Source: Gemmatimonadota bacterium (GTDB taxonomy: Bacteria; Gemmatimonadota; Gemmatimonadetes; Gemmatimonadales; Gemmatimonadaceae). From it: a DNA stretch of 9,639 bases. Below, in pieces: positions 1-5,616 of this stretch. The position numbers and the translations under genes are program-made. Under the pieces are notes generated by a model. That model saw only the letters and a program-made list of their open reading frames with translations. It was not told the origin of the DNA and did not search any database. Numbering within the stretch: the stretch's first letter is position 1; every line of letters begins with the position of its first letter. The stretch lies in contig JARIET010000088.1 of assembly GCA_031127185.1 (NCBI GenBank), positions 1 to 9,639 on the forward strand, given 5' to 3'.

Positions 1-573
1 GTCGAGGAGATCTGTGCGAGCATTGCGGCGCGCTCGGAACGTTTTCTCGTCACGCGTTCGAATGCCGAGCAACGGGCGGCGCTCACTCTACGGTTCCCCG
101 ACGCCATTGCCAACGACGTCGCACGGACGGTGCGCTGGGCCGCCAAGGGCGCCGGCGCGGCGCGCAGTGCACCGAACGGGCGATCTGTGGCGATTGTGAC
201 AGCAGGTACGAGCGATCTGCCGGTGGCCGAGGAGTGCGCGGAGACATTGGCCGCACTCGGCATCGCTGCGTTCCGGGTGACCGATGTGGGCGTGGCGGGG
301 ATTCATCGTGTGCTGGCAAGCACGGAAGCGTTGCAAACCGCGGCCGCCGTCATCGTTGTCGCCGGAATGGACGGCGCATTGCCGTCGGTGATCGGTGGCT
401 TGGTACGAGTTCCCGTGATTGCCATTCCCACCAGCGTGGGCTACGGCGCAAGTTTCGGGGGGCTGGCCGCTCTGCTGACCATGCTCAATAGCTGCGCAGC
501 CGGGGTGGTCGTCTGCAACATTGACAACGGGTTCGGCGCGGCGATGGCCGCGGCGCGTTCCATAAGTTCGTAA
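1..573 (+). CDS. larB: LarB, nickel-pincer cofactor biosynthesis protein (5' end missing)
   Basis: The frame is open from base 1 to TAA at 571-573, giving 190 residues without a start, so roughly the N-terminal quarter of a protein of about 250 residues lies outside the window. The visible part carries the family signatures in order: [11 protein letters not shown] near window residue 69, DVGVAGIHR near 97, [33 protein letters not shown] and NIDNGFGAA at the end. LarB is a PurE-like enzyme that carboxylates and hydrolyses the pyridinium ring of nicotinate adenine dinucleotide, the first step to the nickel-pincer cofactor of lactate racemase and related enzymes. The Cys of MLNSC (codon 493-495) probably corresponds to the cysteine that binds the pyridinium ring. 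No larA, larC or larE is visible; they could lie upstream. The identification is firm; the pathway output in this organism is not shown. Confidence 0.93.
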   Translation, partial: VEEICASIAARSERFLVTRSNAEQRAALTLRFPDAIANDVARTVRWAAKGAGAARSAPNGRSVAIVTAGTSDLPVAEECAETLAALGIAAFRVTDVGVAGIHRVLASTEALQTAAAVIVVAGMDGALPSVIGGLVRVPVIAIPTSVGYGASFGGLAALLTMLNSCAAGVVVCNIDNGFGAAMAAARSISS

Positions 574-611
574 GAGACTTCGCACTTACACATCAGGTCC
601 ACGGAGCCACG

Positions 612-1640
612 ATGCAGGATCGTCCTGAGGAACTTTCGCAGCGACTCTCACGCCGGATGGCGCTCAAGCTCGGCCTCGGCGCTGGCGCACTCGCTGCGAT
701 CGATCAGTTTACCGGTCATCCGATCGAGTCGCTATTTGCCACCGAGTTGGCTGCAGTTCCGGTACAGGCCGGCGCCACGATCATGCGGGCGATTCCGTCC
801 AGCGGCGAACTCCTGCCTGTGATCGGCATGGGCACGGCGCGCAACTATGAGGATCCAGGTCCCGATCAGATCCCGCCGCTCCGCGAGGTGATCAAGGCGT
901 TCCCGCAGATGGGTGGAAAGGTGCTCGATACCGCGCCTTCATACGGCCGCGCGGAGACGGTGGTCGGGGACCTGATGAAGGAACTGAAGAATCGCGACAA
1001 ATATTTTGTCGCGACCAAGGTCTCACTCGGTGGTCGTGGCGGGCGGGGGGGCGGCGGCGATGCTCCTCCTCCTGGCGCCGACGCGGCCAACGCGTCGCTT
1101 GCGCGTTCGCTGGAGCGCTTTGGCACGACCCAGCTCGACCTCATGCAGATATGGAACCTCTCGCAGCCCGACGTTTTGCATCCGCTGCTCGAGGAGTGGA
1201 AGGCAGCGAAGAAGATTCGCTACACCGGCATCACCACCAGCAGCGACGGTCAGTACGGCAATCTCGAGACCATCGTCTCGACGAAGAAGTTCGATTTCCT
1301 GCAGATCGACTTCGCGATCGACAACCGCAATGCACAGGATCGCATCCTGCCGATGGCTCGGGACAAGGGAATCGCGGTGCTGATCAACCTGCCGTTCGGC
1401 CGCGGCCGCCCGTTTCAGAAGGTGGCGGGCAAGCCGCTCCCCGGCTGGGCAAAGGATATCGACTGTACTGATTGGTCTCAGGTGTTTTTGAAGTACATCG
1501 TCTCCCACCCGGCGGTTACCGCGGTCATCCCGGGAACCGAGAAGACCGAGTTTCTCGCGCTCAATATTGCGGCGGGCAAGGGCAGGCTTCCGGACGCGGC
1601 CATGCGCAAGAGGATCGAAACGGAGTTCGATGCGTTATAA
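612..1640 (+). CDS. Tat-exported aldo/keto reductase family protein, catalytic His replaced by Trp
   Basis: This 342-residue protein starts at ATG 612, five bases after a GGAG at 603-606. It opens with a twin-arginine signal (SRRMALK, R14-R15, followed by a hydrophobic Gly/Ala/Leu stretch), so export in folded form to the periplasm is likely. The rest is an aldo/keto reductase TIM barrel: LDTAPSYG supplies the usual Asp (D106) and Tyr (Y111) and VATKVSL the Lys (K136). The fourth member of the family tetrad, a His in the DLxxxH strand motif, is Trp here (DLMQIWN, W181). A Gly/Pro-rich insert at about residues 140-157 sits between Lys and this strand. The C-terminal segment (HPAVTAVIPGTEKTEF) is the usual NADPH-binding end of the fold. 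Substrate unknown. It lies 38 bp after larB in the same direction and may be co-transcribed; a functional link is not shown. Confidence 0.88.
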   Translation: MQDRPEELSQRLSRRMALKLGLGAGALAAIDQFTGHPIESLFATELAAVPVQAGATIMRAIPSSGELLPVIGMGTARNYEDPGPDQIPPLREVIKAFPQMGGKVLDTAPSYGRAETVVGDLMKELKNRDKYFVATKVSLGGRGGRGGGGDAPPPGADAANASLARSLERFGTTQLDLMQIWNLSQPDVLHPLLEEWKAAKKIRYTGITTSSDGQYGNLETIVSTKKFDFLQIDFAIDNRNAQDRILPMARDKGIAVLINLPFGRGRPFQKVAGKPLPGWAKDIDCTDWSQVFLKYIVSHPAVTAVIPGTEKTEFLALNIAAGKGRLPDAAMRKRIETEFDAL

Positions 1641-1641
1641 T
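1615..1641 (+). promoter_or_regulatory. Likely ssrA (tmRNA) promoter overlapping the end of the reductase gene
   Basis: A perfect sigma-70-type -10 hexamer TATAAT sits at 1636-1641, and its TAA is the stop codon of the preceding aldo/keto reductase gene. The mature tmRNA 5' end (1651) is ten bases after the hexamer, so transcription should begin at or a few bases before it. The -35 is weak: TCGAAA at 1615-1620 matches four of six consensus positions, with a 15-bp spacer. In so GC-rich a background a perfect TATAAT at exactly this distance from a structural RNA is unlikely to be chance. Start site and -35 are inferred. Confidence 0.7.
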
Positions 1642-1650
1642 GGAAGGACA

Positions 1651-2017
1651 GGGGGCGACCGGTTTCGATTGTGTAGGTGGCTCCGTGGCAGCGTGCCCAG
1701 GTCCTCGGGTTCCTGGTAAAACACTCGGGAAAATTCCAATCGCGAACAACAACTTCGCCCTGGCTGCGTAACCTGGCCTAACGGCCCGTTACACCAGCAG
1801 TGCTCCTCAGGAAGCCCACCCGGGGCGGCTTGAGGAGTATCGCAAATCCGGGGGTAGGGCAGTCGTCCGCCGTCGGCGGCTGCGCGAAACTTTAGACGGC
1901 TCATCCAGCAGTGGGCGGCCTGTCGGCCAGCGGCTGGAAACATCAATCGACGGGCTACGCACGTAGACGCAACGGAAGATCTTATGCAAGACGGGAGTTC
2001 GATTCTCCCCGCCTCCA
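1651..2017 (+). ncRNA. ssrA: tmRNA (transfer-messenger RNA)
   Basis: One-piece tmRNA of about 367 nt that frees stalled ribosomes and tags the unfinished peptide for proteolysis. The ends form a tRNA-like acceptor stem: GGGGGCG (1651-1657) pairs with CGCCTCC (2010-2016), seven pairs with a single G-U at the third pair, which is the alanyl-tRNA synthetase identity element. A2017 is the discriminator base. The T-arm is GGAG-type: GGGAG (1993-1997), loop TTCGATT, CTCCC (2005-2009). The 5' part has the conserved CGACCGGTTTCGATTG. The genome continues with CTT after the discriminator, so the 3' CCA is not encoded and must be added by nucleotidyltransferase. The internal tag frame is listed separately. 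I did not resolve the pseudoknots. The RNA follows the reductase stop codon by 10 bp. Confidence 0.95.
1742..1771 (+). other. tmRNA tag-peptide reading frame (ANNNFALAA)
   Basis: Codons GCG AAC AAC AAC TTC GCC CTG GCT GCG then TAA encode ANNNFALAA inside the tmRNA, about 90 nt from its 5' end. The Ala resume codon, the Asn-rich start and the hydrophobic end closing in Ala-Ala match known tmRNA tags, whose last residues are read by ClpXP and related proteases. The resume codon is inferred; the frame is open upstream, but translation there is not expected. Confidence 0.88.
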
Positions 2018-2027
2018 CTTCAGTGAT

Positions 2028-2060
2028 TCGAGGGCATCCGCGAGGGTGCCCTCGATTGCT
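2028..2060 (+). terminator. Hairpin downstream of ssrA, probable terminator
   Basis: TCGAGGGCA (2028-2036) and TGCCCTCGA (2047-2055) form a perfect 9-bp stem with a 10-base loop, beginning 11 bases after the tmRNA discriminator base. The T-run after it is poor (TTGCTT), so it may act as a weak intrinsic terminator or as a 3' processing barrier. Confidence 0.6.
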
Positions 2061-2176
2061 TATAGAGATCTGCGGAACGGCCGCCGTTACGTGCGCGATA
2101 CATGGAGCGGGCGCGGGCAGGTTTCGAGGTAACGGCCAGATAACGCAAGCCATGTAACCTCTACGCATCCCGCACC

Positions 2177-2181
2177 GGAGG
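2177..2181 (+). promoter_or_regulatory. Ribosome binding site that fixes a TTG start
   Basis: GGAGG lies six bases before TTG 2188. The spacing is close to ideal, and the protein read from that TTG opens directly with a lipoprotein signal peptide, so the site supports a TTG start over any later ATG. Confidence 0.75.
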
Positions 2182-2187
2182 CTTTTC

Positions 2188-4512
2188 TTGCGTTCGAATC
2201 ACAGGTATGCTGGGCTTAGGGCTGGTTTTCTCAGCTTGGCTGCTATCGGCTTGATGGCGACGGCTTGCGCCGATGCCCCATCGGCACCCACCGCCCTGAG
2301 TGCCGAAGAGGGCATTTCGATGGTGGCCGGCCCGGTGGCGAATGTCACGCAGTCGTATGTGAGCGGGACCACGCCGGTCACGGCATACGACCCGATCTTG
2401 CCGGCGCAGGCGGATTTCACCTGGACGACGACGAGCTGTACTACCACTCCCGCCGTCGGGCTCAATGCCAACTGGCAGAATCCGCATCCAGCCGTCACTG
2501 GCCTGACGCATCCCTGGCTCAGCCGCTACTTCACGGCCGGATGGATCAACGCCTGGGGTACACCAGGGCAGACGCCGGCATCGGTCGGCCCGGAAGGGCC
2601 GCATGGTCGGCAGAACTGGACCAAGTACACCACGGAGATCGAGGGGAACGGCAGTTTCGCCATCCGCCTGCTCGCCGACAACTGTTCGTGGGTCTATCTC
2701 GACGGCACGCTCGTCGGCTTTCAGCCCACGCCCGAGACTGAGTCGAATACCTCGTACGGCCTCACCCTGAACGGGTCGCATACGCTTTCCTTTATCATTT
2801 TTGATGGCGGCGGAGCAGCCGGCGGCAAGTTTCTCCTGGAAACCACCACCAACCCGCCACCGCCGCTCAATCCGGATCTCGACAACGACGGCCACCCGAA
2901 CGTGTCGGACGCGTTTCCGATAGATCCGACTGAGTGGGCCGATACTGACGGCGACGGCGTGGGCAACAACAAGGACGCCTATCCGAACGACCCGACCCGC
3001 TCCGAACCGGATCCGACGATCACGTTGACGGGCCTTGTGCGCGACTTCAAGAAGACGCACCCGGACTTCGAGTCGTATGTCGGTCAGGACCGCGGGATTG
3101 TGGCGGTGGACCTGGGTGCCGACGGCAAGCCGGTCTACACCGGCCTGGCTGGGAACCCGAGCACGAGTGGCCAGACGAATTTCGATCAGTGGTACCGCAA
3201 CGTGGCCGGTGTCAACATGGCGAAGGCCGTTGACCTCGTGCTGACGCGCCAGCCAGACGGCACGTACCGCTACTCGAACAACTCGTACTTCCCCATCGAC
3301 AATGAGCTCTTCGGCAATGAGGGATACGGAAACAACTTCCATTTCACCACCGAGATTCACACGACGTTCACCTATCGTGGCGGAGAGACGTTCTCCTTCA
3401 CGGGCGACGACGACGTCTTCGTGTTCATCAACGGCAAGCTGGTGATCGACCTCGGCGGCGTGCATGGCCCGGAGTCCGGGAGCATCGCGCTGAACACGCT
3501 GAATCTGACTGTGGGCAACAGCTATCCGCTCGACGTGTTTCAGGCCGAACGCCATTGCTGCGGTTCGAACTTCTCCATCACCACCACGCTGCAGCTCGTG
3601 TCCGAGCCGCCGCCGCCGGTGGACGACACGCCCCCGTCCGTCACGCCCGTCGTGACCGGCACGATGGGCAACAACGGCTGGTATACCTCGGACGTCTCGG
3701 TGTCGTGGACGGTGACTGACGGCGAGTCGGATATCACCTCGGCGGCCTGCATGCCATCCACCGTGACCACGGACACACCGGGAGTCACGTTTAACTGTTC
3801 GGCCACATCGGCCGGTGGCACGGCAAGTGGTTCAGTCACGATCAAGCGTGACGCGACGGCCCCGACAATTTCGGCGGCCATCATCGCCGGCACACTCGGC
3901 AACGGTGGCTGGTACACCAGCGCAGTGACGGTGGGCTTCACCTGCGCCGATGGTGGCTCAGGCGTCGCCACGTGTGCAGCCAATCAGACGCTGAGCACTG
4001 AGGGTGGCAATACGTCAGCAGCCGGTATGGCAACGGATGCTGCCGGCAATACGAGCGGCCCAAGCAACACGGTCTCGGTAAACATCGACACGGTGAACCC
4101 GACCATCACCTTTGCGGGCAACGCCGGCTCGTACAGCGTTGACCAGCAGGTGACCATCACCTGCTCGACGTTCGATGCGACCTCCGGTATTGCGGCGAGC
4201 ACGTGCCCGGGAGTGTCCAGCCCGGCATATGCGATCGGCGTGGGTTCACACACGCTGAATGCGTCGGCGACTGACAACGCTGGAAACCAGCATGCCGCGT
4301 CCACCTCGTACACGGTGACGCTGAACTCGGACAACATCTGCACGCTCGTTAGGCGCTGGGTAAGCCAGCAGGGCGTGGCTAACTCGATGTGCCAGCAGCT
4401 GAAGAACCGCGCCTACGGCGCGTTCATCAACCACGTCAACGCCCAGAGCGGCAAGTTCGTCACGGCGCCTAACGCGGCGATCCTGGTCCGTCTGGCCAAG
4501 TTGCTGTTGTAG
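2188..4512 (+). CDS. Secreted multi-domain lipoprotein with a fibro-slime domain, Ig-like modules and a FIMAH-like C-terminus
   Basis: 774 residues from a TTG start with a strong ribosome site. Residues 1-27 look like a lipoprotein signal (basic N-terminus, hydrophobic core, MATAC with lipid-modifiable C27), implying membrane-anchored surface or periplasmic location. Residues about 45-222 form a beta-rich region with LLADNCSWVYLDG (161-173), resembling PA14-like sandwiches. Residues 232-275 are rich in Asp (DNDGHPN, DTDGDGVGNN), like calcium-binding thrombospondin type 3 repeats. Residues 280-471 match the fibro-slime/PA14-type domain: FTGDDDVFVFINGK (404-417), DLGGVH. Proline linkers flank it (PPPP at 474-477). 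Three Ig-like modules start near 481, 558 and 637, two sharing NGWYTS or GGWYTS, with paired Cys. The last 60 residues (AFINHV, GKF, hydrophobic end) resemble a FIMAH domain. The likely role is surface adhesion or polysaccharide binding; this is inferred from domains. No partner gene is evident. Confidence 0.85.
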   Translation: MRSNHRYAGLRAGFLSLAAIGLMATACADAPSAPTALSAEEGISMVAGPVANVTQSYVSGTTPVTAYDPILPAQADFTWTTTSCTTTPAVGLNANWQNPHPAVTGLTHPWLSRYFTAGWINAWGTPGQTPASVGPEGPHGRQNWTKYTTEIEGNGSFAIRLLADNCSWVYLDGTLVGFQPTPETESNTSYGLTLNGSHTLSFIIFDGGGAAGGKFLLETTTNPPPPLNPDLDNDGHPNVSDAFPIDPTEWADTDGDGVGNNKDAYPNDPTRSEPDPTITLTGLVRDFKKTHPDFESYVGQDRGIVAVDLGADGKPVYTGLAGNPSTSGQTNFDQWYRNVAGVNMAKAVDLVLTRQPDGTYRYSNNSYFPIDNELFGNEGYGNNFHFTTEIHTTFTYRGGETFSFTGDDDVFVFINGKLVIDLGGVHGPESGSIALNTLNLTVGNSYPLDVFQAERHCCGSNFSITTTLQLVSEPPPPVDDTPPSVTPVVTGTMGNNGWYTSDVSVSWTVTDGESDITSAACMPSTVTTDTPGVTFNCSATSAGGTASGSVTIKRDATAPTISAAIIAGTLGNGGWYTSAVTVGFTCADGGSGVATCAANQTLSTEGGNTSAAGMATDAAGNTSGPSNTVSVNIDTVNPTITFAGNAGSYSVDQQVTITCSTFDATSGIAASTCPGVSSPAYAIGVGSHTLNASATDNAGNQHAASTSYTVTLNSDNICTLVRRWVSQQGVANSMCQQLKNRAYGAFINHVNAQSGKFVTAPNAAILVRLAKLLL

Positions 4513-4542
4513 GACGCGCTGCCTTCGAGTAGCGCGCACAGG

Positions 4543-4568
4543 ATCCCCGGCCCACTTGGGCCGGGGAT
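4543..4568 (+). terminator. Terminator-like hairpin after the lipoprotein gene
   Basis: ATCCCCGGCCC (4543-4553) and GGGCCGGGGAT (4558-4568) make a perfect 11-bp, very GC-rich stem with a four-base ACTT loop, 30 bp after the stop codon. No T-run follows (TCGTGCAT), so it is a strong hairpin but not a textbook intrinsic terminator. It separates the lipoprotein gene from the regulator gene. Confidence 0.65.
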
Positions 4569-4644
4569 TCGTGCATGTCGGGCCAAACTCGGCGCGAAAC
4601 ACGACCCTGCCGGACCCACTGAACGGGCGATAGCTTGCCTTGCG

Positions 4645-5616
4645 ATGGCGACCACCGCACAGGCCACCAGTCGTTTGAGTATTGTCACCCTTGGCCGCCT
4701 GGGGTTCGACGGACGGGGCTCAGATGATGCCGCGAGGCTTCTCGACCAGCCGAAAAGGCTGGCCGTGCTGCTGTATTTGACGATGTCGCAGCGCGGGGGG
4801 ACGGTGTCCCGCGACCAGATCGCGGCAGTGTTCTGGCCCGAATCGAATGCGAACAATGCGCGCAACGCGCTCCGCCAGACGCTTTCCTTTGTCCGCGGTT
4901 GCCTGGGTGAAGGGTCAGTCACCAGTGTTGGCGTTCACGGACTGGCGGTGGCGGCGACGGTGGAATGTGATGCCGTCCAGTTTGAGTCGTTGCTCGATCG
5001 CGACCAGCGCGAGCAGGCACTCAAGCTGTATCGCGGCGAGTTCCTCCACGGGTTTCACGTGGCCGGCTCATCCGAGTTTACCAAGTGGCTTGACATGCGG
5101 CGGTCTCACCTGAGCCAGCGCGCTGCCAAGGCGGCCTGGGATCTGTCGGCTGAGGCTGAAACGCAACGAGATTTCCCGGCGGCGGCGTTCTGGGGAAAGC
5201 GCGCACTCTCTCACTCGCCGTTCAGCGAGTCAGAAGTACAGCGGTTGCTCCGTCTGCTGGATCGCGTCGGTGATTTTCCCGGCGCGCTGCGCGCCTTTGC
5301 CGGGCTGGAGCGATCGCTGCTGGCCGAATTCGGCGCCCGACCAACGGCTGAGACGGTAAGACTCGCGGAGGAAATCGCCACGCGGCAAAAGGCGGCTGGA
5401 GTGAGCGATTCGGCGGGGCGCCGGTCGGTGCTCGGACGCCGGGGCACGGATCGCCGTGTGTCCCTGGCGAGGTGGACCGGCGTCGAGAGGCGGTCGAACC
5501 CGGATCGCCGCCTGGGAGACCGGCGATCGGGAGGCGACCGCCGGGACTTCAAGTCGTTCCCCAGGCAACTGACGCCAGCGTGGAACCCTAGCGGATCAGC
5601 TGCACCCGGTGATTGA
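4645..5616 (+). CDS. AfsR/SARP-type transcriptional regulator with BTAD domain and Arg-Arg-rich tail
   Basis: 323 residues. Residues about 10-100 fit an OmpR/PhoB-like winged-helix DNA-binding domain as found in SARP regulators (LGRLGFDG, RLAVLLYLTM, VSRDQIAAVFWPES, NARNALRQTLSFVR). Residues about 105-250 fit the bacterial transcriptional activator (BTAD) helical repeat domain (ALKLYRGEFLHGF, WLDMRRSHL, FPGALRAFAGLERSLLAEFGARPTAET). No ATPase, receiver or sensor domain follows, so this is the compact stand-alone type. The tail at 258-302 is unusual: seven Arg-Arg pairs, five of them in Asp/Glu-Arg-Arg triplets (DRR, ERR, DRR, DRR, DRR). ATG 4645 has no clear Shine-Dalgarno; a TANNNT element (TAGCTT, 4631-4636) eight bases before it would fit a leaderless transcript. 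The 3' end overlaps the convergent peptidase gene by 29 bp. Target genes are unknown. Confidence 0.87.
   Translation: MATTAQATSRLSIVTLGRLGFDGRGSDDAARLLDQPKRLAVLLYLTMSQRGGTVSRDQIAAVFWPESNANNARNALRQTLSFVRGCLGEGSVTSVGVHGLAVAATVECDAVQFESLLDRDQREQALKLYRGEFLHGFHVAGSSEFTKWLDMRRSHLSQRAAKAAWDLSAEAETQRDFPAAAFWGKRALSHSPFSESEVQRLLRLLDRVGDFPGALRAFAGLERSLLAEFGARPTAETVRLAEEIATRQKAAGVSDSAGRRSVLGRRGTDRRVSLARWTGVERRSNPDRRLGDRRSGGDRRDFKSFPRQLTPAWNPSGSAAPGD

Noticed and set aside
1472..1771. Plus-strand frame ending in the tmRNA tag
   Set aside because: The frame runs through the reductase gene in another phase and meets the tag codons by chance; the tag is translated only from its resume codon during trans-translation.
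1635..2168. Minus-strand open frame of 177 residues across the tmRNA
   Set aside because: It is antisense to ssrA. Its AGRIELPS stretch is the reverse translation of the T-arm, a well-known false protein over tRNA-like genes.
2018..2187. Integrated element at the tmRNA 3' end, a common attachment site
   Set aside because: No integrase gene, no repeat of the tmRNA 3' end and no change in base composition follow; a hairpin and an ordinary lipoprotein gene do.
2161..3555. Minus-strand open frame of 464 residues opposite the lipoprotein gene
   Set aside because: The composition is rich in Arg and Val without domain motifs, as expected for the reverse of a GC-rich gene. The plus strand has clear domains and a ribosome site.
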